Source of the DNA: an uncultured Christensenellaceae bacterium
Lineage (GTDB): Bacteria; Bacillota; Clostridia; Christensenellales; Christensenellaceae
Assembly (NCBI GenBank): GCA_934373295.1
Contig: CAKROK010000032.1
Span: forward strand, 1 to 22,465
DNA: 22,465 nt
Reading direction: 5' to 3'
Of this stretch, positions 1 through 7,487 are shown in pieces. The position numbers were made by a program, and so were the translations under genes. The notes under the pieces were generated by a model that searched no databases, was not told where the DNA came from, and was given only the letters and a program-made list of their open reading frames with translations. Position 1 is the first letter of the stretch. Every line of letters starts with the position of its first letter.

Positions 1-15
1 TAATTTGTTACAAAC

Positions 16-44
16 TGTATATCTAATATAACGCATTCTTCCAA
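16..44 (-). promoter_or_regulatory. Promoter facing left, out of the window
   Basis: On the minus strand TTGGAA (39-44) is followed after 17 bases by TATACA (16-21). The spacing and both hexamers are kept in the cassette copy before the noc-like gene (TTGGAA, 17, TATAAA). It should drive a gene that begins left of position 1. Confidence 0.6.
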
Positions 45-126
45 ATATTTCCACCCATTCGCGATTATTAGACATCAATCGACAAAAATAGACATCTGGA
101 CCCTTGTTTTTTCCTATTTTTTCATA

Positions 127-157
127 GCAAAAAGGCACTCGGAGTGGGAGTGCCTTG
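127..157 (-). terminator. Rho-independent terminator of proS
   Basis: Read on the minus strand, AAGGCACTC and GAGTGCCTT form a 9-bp stem (156-148 with 140-132), followed by a T-run. It lies about 35 bases after the proS stop codon. It is the same hairpin that ends the LRR gene at 7317-7343, with a different loop. Confidence 0.85.
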
Positions 158-193
158 TGTATAAATATGTTCTTTAAAAACTATTTTAACTTA

Positions 194-1918
194 TCAAATG
201 TCATATTGCCCCAAAAGCTCATCTACCATCTTCTTGATGTCCGCCGCCGCAGTCTCTAAGCTGACCTCGCCCTTGAAGGACTTATCCCTATATGAGACCT
301 CCGCGATGCCCTTGTCGCACGTCTTGGGGGAGATGACCGCGCGCACGGGTATGCCGAACAGGTCAGCATCCGCGAACATCGAGCCGGGGCGGATGTCTCT
401 GTCGTCATAAAGCACCTCGACGCCCATGTTCTGTAGGTCGTCATAGAGCTTCTCCGCGACCGCCGTGACCTTCTCGTCCGAACTTCTCAAATTGCATATC
501 TCGACCTGCCAGGGAGCAATCGACATGGGCCATATCGGGCCGTAATCGTCGTGAGATTCCTCGCAGATAGATGCCGCGAGCCTGCCCACGCCTATTCCGT
601 AGCAGCCCATTATGGGATACTGCGCCTTGCCGTTTTTATCCAGATAGGTCATGTTCATGGACTTCGTGTACTTCGTGCCTAACTGGAAGATATTGCCTAT
701 CTCAATGCCCTTTTCGATGGTGATAACCGGCTTTTTGCAGCAGGGGCATATCGCGCCCTCGTATATCTTCGCGACGTCGGCAAATTCTATCTCGCCCAAG
801 TCCCTCGCGGGGTTGATGCCCGTATAGTGATAGTCCACCTCGTTCGCGCCGCAGGTCAAATTCTCAATGCCCTCGAGCGAGCGGTCAAACACGACCTGCG
901 CCTTATCCGTAAGCCCGACGGGGCCGATAAAGCCGGGGACGATGCCGCATTCCTCGGTGATTATCTGCGCAGGGTGAATTTCTTCCTTTAAATAGTTCCT
1001 CAGCTTTGTCTCGTTCACCTCGAGGTCGCCCCTTATGAACACGACGACGTATTCGTCCGTGAGGTTCTTCTGATATACGACCGCCTTGCCGAACGTCTTT
1101 TCATCCGCATGCAGGAACTGCTGAAGATCCTCGATAGTCTTTATGCCGGGGGTGTGTATCTTGGTGAGGGGGGCTATCTCGCCCGGCTCATTTTTCATCA
1201 CGACCTCCGCCGCCTCCATATTTGCCTTATAGCCGCACTCGGGGCATATCGCAAGCGTGTCCTCGCCGATGTCGGATAGCAGCATGAACTCATGCGAAAT
1301 GCTTCCGCCCATCATGCCCGAGTCGGATTTTACGCCTATAAACCTCTTTGCGCCCGCTCTTTTAAAAATGCGCTCATAGGCTTCATAGGCTCTGTCATAG
1401 TATTTTTCCAGATCCTCCTGAGACGTGTGGAAGGAGTATGCGTCCTTCATGGTGAACTCGCGCACCCTTATCAAGCCGCCTCTCGCCCTGGGTTCGTCTC
1501 TGAACTTGGTCTGTATCTGATAGATCATGAACGGATACTGCTGATAGCTCTGCGCCGTATCCCTCGCGAGATGTACCGCCGCCTCCTCGTGCGTCATTCC
1601 CAGGCACATCTTGTTGCCGTTTCTGTCCGTGAAGCGCGCCATCTCGCTGCCGATGGCGGAATATCTGCCCGACTGTTCCCAAAGCGTCGCGGGCATTGCG
1701 ACGGGGAACATGACCTCCTGACCGTCTATCCTGTCCATCTCCTCGCGGATTATCTTTTCGATCTTCTTGGTTATGCGCTTTGTGGGCGCGAAAAGCGAGT
1801 ATATGCCGTTCGCCATATACTTCATGTATCCGCCCCTGACCATCAGCTTATGGCTGGCGATGGTGCAATCCGAGGGCGCCTCTCTGAATCTCTCTCCGAG
1901 CAGTCCCGTGACTTTCAT
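194..1918 (-). CDS. proS: Prolyl-tRNA synthetase (bacterial type, with editing insertion)
   Basis: This class II cytoplasmic synthetase charges tRNA-Pro with proline. Visible are the motif 2 region FRDEPRARGG and REFTMKDAYSFH (about residues 139-164) and motif 3 GCYGIGVGRL (438-447). Between them is a long insertion (about 225-400) matching the bacterial editing domain that removes mischarged alanine, with Cys pairs CPECG and CPCC. The anticodon-binding domain follows from about 470. At 574 residues it has the usual length. The ATG has a good ribosome binding site, GGAGA, five bases upstream. The stop is TGA directly followed by TAA. typA lies 283 bases upstream on the same strand, separated by a 120-bp structured repeat and two palindromes, so co-transcription is possible but not shown. 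No T-box leader motif was seen. Confidence 0.97.
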   Translation of the reverse strand: MKVTGLLGERFREAPSDCTIASHKLMVRGGYMKYMANGIYSLFAPTKRITKKIEKIIREEMDRIDGQEVMFPVAMPATLWEQSGRYSAIGSEMARFTDRNGNKMCLGMTHEEAAVHLARDTAQSYQQYPFMIYQIQTKFRDEPRARGGLIRVREFTMKDAYSFHTSQEDLEKYYDRAYEAYERIFKRAGAKRFIGVKSDSGMMGGSISHEFMLLSDIGEDTLAICPECGYKANMEAAEVVMKNEPGEIAPLTKIHTPGIKTIEDLQQFLHADEKTFGKAVVYQKNLTDEYVVVFIRGDLEVNETKLRNYLKEEIHPAQIITEECGIVPGFIGPVGLTDKAQVVFDRSLEGIENLTCGANEVDYHYTGINPARDLGEIEFADVAKIYEGAICPCCKKPVITIEKGIEIGNIFQLGTKYTKSMNMTYLDKNGKAQYPIMGCYGIGVGRLAASICEESHDDYGPIWPMSIAPWQVEICNLRSSDEKVTAVAEKLYDDLQNMGVEVLYDDRDIRPGSMFADADLFGIPVRAVISPKTCDKGIAEVSYRDKSFKGEVSLETAAADIKKMVDELLGQYDI

Positions 1919-1945
1919 ATGTTTCTCCTATCGTATTTATTGGCA

Positions 1946-2065
1946 GCCTGTCGAAAAACCTCGCCCTTCCGCCCTTTTTCATCGACTCGGTTCAATCGAC
2001 GTACCTAAGTACGCCTCATTCGCCTCGCTCGAAAAATTACGAAAAATCAAGCCTTTTCGGCAGTC
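1946..2065. repeat. 120-bp structured intergenic repeat, copy 1
   Basis: Its ends are inverted copies of each other (CTGTCGAAAAACC and, on the other strand, CTGCCGAAAAGGC). Inside are CCTTCCGCCCTTTTTC, a small CGTAC-CTAA-GTACG hairpin and GAAAAATTACGAAAAATCAA. The second copy at 14273-14394 keeps the internal blocks and the inverted ends, but the end sequence differs and matches its own partner. That pattern indicates selection for a folded structure. It lies between typA and proS. Confidence 0.75.
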
Positions 2066-2080
2066 TAATATTTAATGAGA

Positions 2081-2107
2081 GTTTTTCAAAAACGAGTTTT
2101 GAAAAAC
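2081..2107. repeat. Perfect 11-bp palindrome with 5-base loop
   Basis: GTTTTTCAAAA and TTTTGAAAAAC flank the loop ACGAG. A second inverted pair, ACAGGTTG and CAACCTGT (2113-2120 and 2138-2145), lies just beside it toward typA. Both are in the typA-proS spacer. They could be terminator or processing hairpins for typA mRNA; neither has a convincing T-run on the minus strand. Confidence 0.5.
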
Positions 2108-2201
2108 AGTTCACAGGTTGAAAATGGTCTTTATCGGCAACCTGTTATTGGTTAGTTTATTAGTTTTTATATTACCATCAGCGCCTTTTAGGCGGTCTGA
2201 A

Positions 2202-4019
2202 CTATCTTCTCAGATTCGCCCTCAACCTCATATCATGGTTAAGTATGCGCTTTCTTATGCGCAGGCTTAAAGGCGTGACCTCCAAAAGCTCGTCGTCGCC
2301 TAAGAACTCCAGACATTCCTCCAAACTCATCTGCTTGGGGGGAACGAGCCTCAATGCGTCGTCCGAGCCGGACGCACGCACGTTTGACGCATGCTTCTTC
2401 TTGCAGACGTTTACTACTATGTCGTCCTGCTTGGGGTGGCATCCCACTACCATTCCGCCGTAAACGGGGACGCCCGGTCCGATAAAGAGCGTGCCTCTCT
2501 CCTGAGCGTTGTATAAGCCGTAGGTTATGGATTCACCCGTCTCATGCGCGACGAGCGAGCCTAAGGTCCTCCTCGGGATGTCTCCCTTATAGGGCTGATA
2601 GCCGTCTAAAATGGCGTTCATAACGCCCTCGCCCTTTGTATCCGTCAAGAACTCGCTGCGATATCCGAAAAGTCCGCGCGAGGGTATCAGGAACTCGAGT
2701 CTCATGCGCTCGCCGTTGGGGTGCATACTCACCATTTCGGATTTCCTCGTGCCCAGTTTTTCTATAACCGCGCCCACGCAATCCGAGGGAACGTCTATCA
2801 CAAGCCTTTCGATAGGCTCACACTTTTTGCCGTCTATCGTCTTATAGAGCACTCTGGGCGTGCTTACCTGAAGCTCAAAGCCCTCTCTTCTCATGGTCTC
2901 TATTAAAATGGAAAGGTGCATCTCACCTCTGCCCAAGACTCTGAATGCATCGGGAGAATCCGTCTCCTCCACTCTCAGGGAGACGTCCTTTTGAAGCTCC
3001 CTCATCAATCTGTCGCGCAGATGACGGGAGGTCACGTATTTGCCTTCCTTTCCCGCGAATGGGCTGTCGTTTACGCTAAAGGTCATCTCGACCGTCGGGT
3101 CGGATATCTTCACAAAGGGTATCGGCTCAAGCACGCCGGGCGCGCACACCGTGTTTCCGATATTGACGCCCTCAAGGCCGGAAAACGCGACTATATCGCC
3201 CGCCTTGGCCTCGTCGACCGGCTTTCTCCTAAGCCCGTCAAACTCGTATATCGCGGTGATCTTCGACTTTTTATGCAGCTCCTTGTCGTGATAGTCGCAA
3301 AGCTCGACCTCGCCGTTTGTCTTTAAAGTTCCTCTGTCTATCCTGCCGATGGCTATCCTGCCGACGTAGTCGTTGTAGTCGATGGAGGATACGAGCACCT
3401 GTAAGGGCTTTTCCGGCTCGACCTCGGGCGCGTCGATGTAGCTTAAAATGGTCTCGAACAGGGGCTTTAGGTCCGTTCCCGGCTCATTCGGATGCAGCGT
3501 CGCCGTGCCCTCTCTCGCGGAGCAGAACACCACGGGGCTGTCCAACTGCTCGTCCGTCGCGTCCAGCTCGAGCAACAGCTCAAGCGTCTCGTCCACGACC
3601 TCCTCCGGTCTTGCGTCCGGCCTGTCCACCTTATTCACGACGATTATTACCTTGTGGCCCAGCTCGAGCGACTTTTGAAGCACAAAGCGCGTCTGGGGCA
3701 TCGGCCCTTCAAACGCATCCACGAGCAGCAGAACGCCGTTCACCATCTTGAGCACGCGCTCGACCTCGCCGCCGAAATCCGCGTGTCCGGGGGTATCGAC
3801 TATGTTTATCTTTACGCCGTTATACATCGTCGCGGTGTTCTTCGCGAGGATGGTTATGCCTCTTTCCCTCTCGATATCGCCCGAGTCCATGACTCTCTCC
3901 GCAACGGCCTGATTTTCCCTGAACTCACCGCCCTGCTTGAGCATCTCGTCGACGAGCGTGGTCTTGCCGTGGTCGACGTGCGCTATGATGGCGATATTCC
4001 TTATGTCATCTCTTCTCAA
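2202..4019 (-). CDS. typA: Ribosome-associated translational GTPase BipA/TypA
   Basis: TypA/BipA is an elongation-factor-like GTPase that binds the 70S ribosome and supports 50S assembly and growth under stress. The G motifs are visible: HVDHGKTT (residues 14-21), RGIT (53-56), DTPGH (75-79), NKVD (129-132) and a G5-like CSARE. The EF-G-like later domains and the family-specific C-terminal domain follow, giving 605 residues, the usual length. The start is TTG, chosen because GAGAGG lies about eight bases upstream and the sequence MRRDDIRNIAIIAHVDHG aligns with the family start. A near-consensus promoter lies at 4091-4119. The stop is TAG, and proS follows 283 bases downstream on the same strand. 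Confidence 0.97.
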   Translation of the reverse strand: MRRDDIRNIAIIAHVDHGKTTLVDEMLKQGGEFRENQAVAERVMDSGDIERERGITILAKNTATMYNGVKINIVDTPGHADFGGEVERVLKMVNGVLLLVDAFEGPMPQTRFVLQKSLELGHKVIIVVNKVDRPDARPEEVVDETLELLLELDATDEQLDSPVVFCSAREGTATLHPNEPGTDLKPLFETILSYIDAPEVEPEKPLQVLVSSIDYNDYVGRIAIGRIDRGTLKTNGEVELCDYHDKELHKKSKITAIYEFDGLRRKPVDEAKAGDIVAFSGLEGVNIGNTVCAPGVLEPIPFVKISDPTVEMTFSVNDSPFAGKEGKYVTSRHLRDRLMRELQKDVSLRVEETDSPDAFRVLGRGEMHLSILIETMRREGFELQVSTPRVLYKTIDGKKCEPIERLVIDVPSDCVGAVIEKLGTRKSEMVSMHPNGERMRLEFLIPSRGLFGYRSEFLTDTKGEGVMNAILDGYQPYKGDIPRRTLGSLVAHETGESITYGLYNAQERGTLFIGPGVPVYGGMVVGCHPKQDDIVVNVCKKKHASNVRASGSDDALRLVPPKQMSLEECLEFLGDDELLEVTPLSLRIRKRILNHDMRLRANLRR

Positions 4020-4090
4020 AACAATTACCTCTCAAACTTACTTAAATCTCAAAGCCGTTTTCGGCCGTATAAACAATCTCACAAGCTATT

Positions 4091-4119
4091 ATTCTACACC
4101 ATTTTTCCTTTTATTTCAA
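4091..4119 (-). promoter_or_regulatory. typA promoter
   Basis: On the minus strand TTGAAA (4114-4119) and TAGAAT (4091-4096) are exactly 17 bases apart, close to the housekeeping sigma consensus. Transcription would start near 4084, giving a leader of about 65 bases before the TTG start. Confidence 0.75.
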
Positions 4120-4295
4120 CGTTTTTTGAAGAATTGTGCGCATTTTTTGAACGAGTATCCTCCCATCCTCCTGTTTTTTACATTTTTCCGCATTTTTCCG
4201 TGGATTATTGCTTATATGCGTATTTTTTATTCCGATCTTGTCCATTCATCACATTGAAAAGGCGCATAACGCCGGAGTTTTTTATGCTTAGCACA

Positions 4296-4324
4296 TTGAT
4301 TATCCTCTTTAAGAGTATTATAAT
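4296..4324 (+). promoter_or_regulatory. LRR surface-protein gene promoter
   Basis: TTGATT (4296-4301) and TATAAT (4319-4324) are separated by 17 bases. Transcription would start near 4331, about 120 bases before the ATG at 4453. Confidence 0.7.
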
Positions 4325-4476
4325 AAATATGTAGCATTTGCATAAAAACGCTTTTATGGTGTGGTATTATTTTATGCCGTTCAAAAAAGCGCGGTTTTAT
4401 GTTGATTTTAATAAGATGGGCGCATATGCCCGCAAATTATAAAGGAGAGAGTATGAATTTACGGCTAAAGTGATTT

Positions 4477-7293
4477 TTGAGTATTCTTTTAGCGGCGGTG
4501 CTCGCGTTGAGCTTGTTTCCCGTTTCCGCTTTTGCGGAGACCGCGGAGATGACCTATCCCGTCACCGGCTCGTGCGGCGAAAACCTCACATGGAGCCTTG
4601 ACGAAAGCGGCACGCTCACCATTTCCGGCACGGGAGAAATGGCGGACTACACCGCCGACGGAGGGCAGCCGTGGGCGGGCTATTCGGCACAGATAAACAG
4701 TCTCATAATTGAAAACGGCGTCACGAAGCTGGGCGCATTTGCGTTTGACGGGCTTAGTGCGCTTGCGGCCGTCGTTTTCAAGGGCAGCGCGCCGCAGATC
4801 GGTCAATATTGCTTCTTCGGCGCGACCGTCACCGCCGCGTATACCTGCGACGCGTCATGGACATCCGACGTCCTCAAAAACTACGGCGGCACAATCACAT
4901 GGTCCGCCACGCACACGGGCGAGGAGATAACCGACCCCGCCGTCGAACCCACCTGTACGGAAACGGGGCTGACAGAGGGTAAGCACTGTTCGGTTTGCGG
5001 AGTGACTATAAATGGCTTAAAGACCATTCCGGCGACCGGACATAGCTGGGATGATGGCATTGTAATAACTGAACCAACCGCAACATCAACGGGGGTAATG
5101 CTATATACATGTATAGTATGTAAAGAGACTAAAACAGAAATAATTTCTGAAACTTCTATTGCTCACGGGTATTGCGGTAATAAAGTTACCTATGTATTAG
5201 ATGCCAATGGAACTCTCACTATTTCGGGCAATGGTGCAATGGAAAACTATACTGAAGATGGAGATGCAAAATGGTTCGAATATAGAGAACAGATAAAAAG
5301 AGTTATTATAAATGAGGGAATAACCAATATTGGCGATTACGCTTTTAGCGGTTGCGATAAACTAACTAAAGTTTACATACCTGATAGTGTTACCATTATT
5401 GGGCATTTTTCTTTTTATTATTGTACTGCATTGAACGATATTTCAATTCCTAATTATGTGACTGATATTGGAACTTGCGCCTTTCAAAATTGTACTGGTT
5501 TGACTAATTTTATTATGCCAGATAGTGTGAATTTTCTTGGCGACGGTATATTTTCTAATTGCCATGCCTTAAATGAGCTAAAATTATCTAAGAATATATC
5601 ATGCATTACTAATGGTTTATTCGCTTGTTGTTACAGCTTAACGAGTGTAACGGTCCCTGAAGGCGTTATGAGCATTAATGGCGGTGCGTTTGATAGCTGC
5701 TCCAATTTGACGAGTATAAATATTCCAGATAGCGTGACGAGCATTGGAATGTCAGCATTTTATGGTTGTTCGAGTTTAACAAGCATAAAAATTCCGGACG
5801 CAGTTACAAGCATTGAAAAATATACATTTGAAGGTTGCACAAGCTTAACGAGCATAAATATTCCGGATAGTGTGACGAGCATTGACAGTTGTGCGTTTAC
5901 TCACTGCTCTAGTTTAATTAATATAAAAATTTCGGACAGGGTGATGAGCATTGGAGATAGTGCATTTCTCAAATGCACAAGCTTAAAGAGCATAAAAATT
6001 CCGGATAGCGTGACGAGCATTGAAGGTGGTGCATTTTATGAGTGCTCAAGTTTAACGAGCATAAATATTCCGGACAGCGTGACGAGCATTGGCGGTAGTG
6101 CGTTCGGAGGCTGCACAAGCTTAACGAGTATAAATATTCCGGACAGCGTGACGAGCATTGACAGTTGTGCGTTTGCTTACTGCTCTAGTTTAATTAATAT
6201 AAAAATTTCGGACAGGGTGATGAGCATTGGCGATAGTGCATTTCTCAAATGCACAAGCTTAAAGAGCATAAATATTCCGGACAGCGTGACGAGTATTGGG
6301 GATAGTGCATTTTCAAATTGCTCCAAATTGAATAACATTTATTTCAACTCAAGCGCACCAAAAATTGCAGAAAACAGTTTTTCTGGAACGACAGCTACTG
6401 CAAAATACACCTGCGACAAGACATGGACGGCAGATGTACTTCAGAATTACGGTGGAAATATCACGTGGAAAGCTACACATACGGGCGAGGAAATTCTCGA
6501 TAAACCGGCTGAAAGCCCCACATGTACAAAAACGGGATTTACAAAAGAGACGCATTGTTCTGTTTGCGGTGTGAGTATATCAAAGCGAGAAGTCGTGGCT
6601 GCGCTTGGTCATACTGTAGTCATTGACAAACCGGCCGTTGCGCCCACCTACGACAAGACGGGATTGACGGCGGGGTCACATTGTTCGGTTTGCAAGGCGG
6701 TCATAACCAAGCAGAAGGTCGTGCCCATGAAGCTGGTGGCGGCGCCAAAGAAGGTCAAGGCGCAGAGCGCGGGCTACGCGAGCGTGAGGATAAGCTGGGG
6801 CAAGGTCAGCTATGCCACGGGCTATGCGGTATATCGCGCGACGAGCAAAAAAGGAACGTATAAATACATCGGAAAAACGTCGAAAAACTATTATACGGAC
6901 GCGAAGCGCACCACGGGAACGACGTATTATTACAAGGTTAGAGCATATAGAACGGTCAACAAGGCGAACAAGTATGGCGCATATTCGGCGATAGTCTACG
7001 CGAAGGCTCTGCCCGCGACGCCCGTTTTGACCGCGAAAAACGCAGGCTCGCGCAAGATAAAGCTGAGCTGGAAGAAGATATCCGGCGCGCACGGCTATGA
7101 GATCTATCGCGCGACCTCCAAAAACGGCAAATATGCCCTCGCAAAGCGCGTGACGTCGGGCAGCACGCTTTCCTTCACGAACACCAGATTGACGAGAGGA
7201 AAGACGTACTACTACAAGATCCGCGCATACCGCACGGTCAAGAGGTCAAGGAAATACGGCGCGTTCTCGACGGTCAAATACGCGAAGGGTTGA
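4477..7293 (+). CDS. BspA-like leucine-rich-repeat surface protein, signal peptide interrupted by TGA
   Basis: A secreted or surface-exposed repeat protein, probably for adhesion; no enzymatic domain is seen. Residue numbers start at the TTG at 4477. A hydrophobic signal segment ends in AFA (about 20). A first GxCG...TLTISG/LRR/HCSVCG module spans 31-175 and a second, much longer one 231-700. The second contains about 15 LRR_5-type repeats (275-635) with the pattern LTSINIPDSVTSIGxSAF. Two fibronectin-III-like domains follow (about 754-838 and 845-938). There is no LPXTG anchor. The likely original start is the ATG at 4453, with AAAGGAGAG six bases upstream. It encodes MNLRLK, which would supply the charged signal-peptide N-region, but codon 7 is TGA (4471-4473). 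The next possible start is the TTG at 4477, which has no ribosome binding site of its own. The gene may be silent, translated by reinitiation, or affected by a sequence error. Confidence 0.85.
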   Translation: MSILLAAVLALSLFPVSAFAETAEMTYPVTGSCGENLTWSLDESGTLTISGTGEMADYTADGGQPWAGYSAQINSLIIENGVTKLGAFAFDGLSALAAVVFKGSAPQIGQYCFFGATVTAAYTCDASWTSDVLKNYGGTITWSATHTGEEITDPAVEPTCTETGLTEGKHCSVCGVTINGLKTIPATGHSWDDGIVITEPTATSTGVMLYTCIVCKETKTEIISETSIAHGYCGNKVTYVLDANGTLTISGNGAMENYTEDGDAKWFEYREQIKRVIINEGITNIGDYAFSGCDKLTKVYIPDSVTIIGHFSFYYCTALNDISIPNYVTDIGTCAFQNCTGLTNFIMPDSVNFLGDGIFSNCHALNELKLSKNISCITNGLFACCYSLTSVTVPEGVMSINGGAFDSCSNLTSINIPDSVTSIGMSAFYGCSSLTSIKIPDAVTSIEKYTFEGCTSLTSINIPDSVTSIDSCAFTHCSSLINIKISDRVMSIGDSAFLKCTSLKSIKIPDSVTSIEGGAFYECSSLTSINIPDSVTSIGGSAFGGCTSLTSINIPDSVTSIDSCAFAYCSSLINIKISDRVMSIGDSAFLKCTSLKSINIPDSVTSIGDSAFSNCSKLNNIYFNSSAPKIAENSFSGTTATAKYTCDKTWTADVLQNYGGNITWKATHTGEEILDKPAESPTCTKTGFTKETHCSVCGVSISKREVVAALGHTVVIDKPAVAPTYDKTGLTAGSHCSVCKAVITKQKVVPMKLVAAPKKVKAQSAGYASVRISWGKVSYATGYAVYRATSKKGTYKYIGKTSKNYYTDAKRTTGTTYYYKVRAYRTVNKANKYGAYSAIVYAKALPATPVLTAKNAGSRKIKLSWKKISGAHGYEIYRATSKNGKYALAKRVTSGSTLSFTNTRLTRGKTYYYKIRAYRTVKRSRKYGAFSTVKYAKG
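5836..6298 (+). repeat. Near-identical 187-bp blocks, 276 bp apart, inside the LRR array
   Basis: The segment 5836-6022 recurs at 6112-6298 with only scattered changes. The offset of 276 bases equals four 69-base (23-residue) LRR units. Both blocks encode the distinctive unit INIKISDRVMSIGDSAFLKC. This indicates a recent multi-repeat duplication or gene conversion within the array. Confidence 0.85.
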
Positions 7294-7316
7294 TACGTAA
7301 TCATTCGACATTTTCA

Positions 7317-7343
7317 AAGGCACTCCCGCATGAGTGCCTTTTT
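7317..7343 (+). terminator. Rho-independent terminator of the LRR gene
   Basis: AAGGCACTC and GAGTGCCTT form a 9-bp stem around the loop CCGCAT, followed by a T-run. It lies 24 bases after the TGA stop. Confidence 0.9.
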
Positions 7344-7427
7344 ACTATGAAAAAATAGGAAAGAAATAGGGTTGAGATGTCTATTTTTGTCGATTGATGT
7401 CTATTAATCGCGAATGGGTAGAAATAT

Positions 7428-7456
7428 TTGGAAGAATGCGTTATATTAAATATAAA
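7428..7456 (+). promoter_or_regulatory. Promoter of the noc-like gene
   Basis: TTGGAA (7428-7433) and TATAAA (7451-7456) are 17 bases apart, and both are conserved in the inverted cassette at the left edge. The leader would be about 25 bases. The two 20-bp-phased GATGTCTATT repeats upstream are candidate activator or repressor sites. Confidence 0.65.
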
Positions 7457-7487
7457 GTTTGTAACAATTCGAGGGGGTCAAACCTAA

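Larger units (their letters stand above)
4..157 (-). repeat. Left copy of inverted terminator-promoter cassette
   Basis: Read on the minus strand, this block matches 7316-7468 on the plus strand over about 155 bases at roughly 90 percent identity by eye. It holds, in order, a hairpin terminator, two GATGTCTAAT/GATGTCTATT direct repeats 20 bases apart, and a promoter facing out of the window to the left. The other copy precedes the noc-like gene, so the gene just left of the window may have a related or duplicated upstream region. The repeat runs to the window edge, so its true end cannot be seen. Confidence 0.85.
4020..4452. other. Divergent intergenic region, typA / LRR gene
   Basis: About 430 AT-rich bases separate the two divergent genes. 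They hold the typA promoter (4091-4119, minus) and the LRR gene promoter (4296-4324, plus), each with a 17-base spacer, and an LRR leader of about 120 bases. A short GGCG-CATAA-CGCC hairpin with a T-run (4261-4283) is too weak to call a terminator. No coding region is supported here. Confidence 0.7.
7316..7468 (+). repeat. Right copy of inverted terminator-promoter cassette
   Basis: This is the plus-strand partner of 4-157, with about 90 percent identity by eye. It contains the LRR gene terminator, two exact GATGTCTATT repeats (7376-7385 and 7396-7405, 20 bases apart) and the noc promoter. Most differences fall in the terminator loop and the stretch after the T-run; the promoter hexamers and repeats are conserved. 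Confidence 0.85.

Noticed and set aside
1919..2201. T-box riboswitch before proS
   Set aside because: No GGGTGG-type antiterminator motif or specifier-loop pattern could be found on the minus strand; the spacer is explained by the repeat and palindromes.
3492..4334. Long plus-strand frame opposite typA (280 codons)
   Set aside because: It is antisense to the highly conserved GTPase domain of typA, lacks a ribosome binding site and any recognisable domain.
4471..4473. TGA read as tryptophan (genetic code 4 or 25) to explain the interrupted signal peptide
   Set aside because: TGA ends the LRR gene, rpe, priA, rsmB and fmt at the family end points, next to terminators or ATGA overlaps; reading through would destroy these gene ends.
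5836..6298. CRISPR-like repeats suggested by regular spacing
   Set aside because: The period is 69 bases, in frame, with no variable spacers; it is the coding sequence of 23-residue LRR units.
7316..7487. parS or Noc-binding palindrome in the noc upstream region
   Set aside because: Neither TGTTTCACGTGAAACA-like nor ATTTCCCGGGAAAT-like sequence is present.
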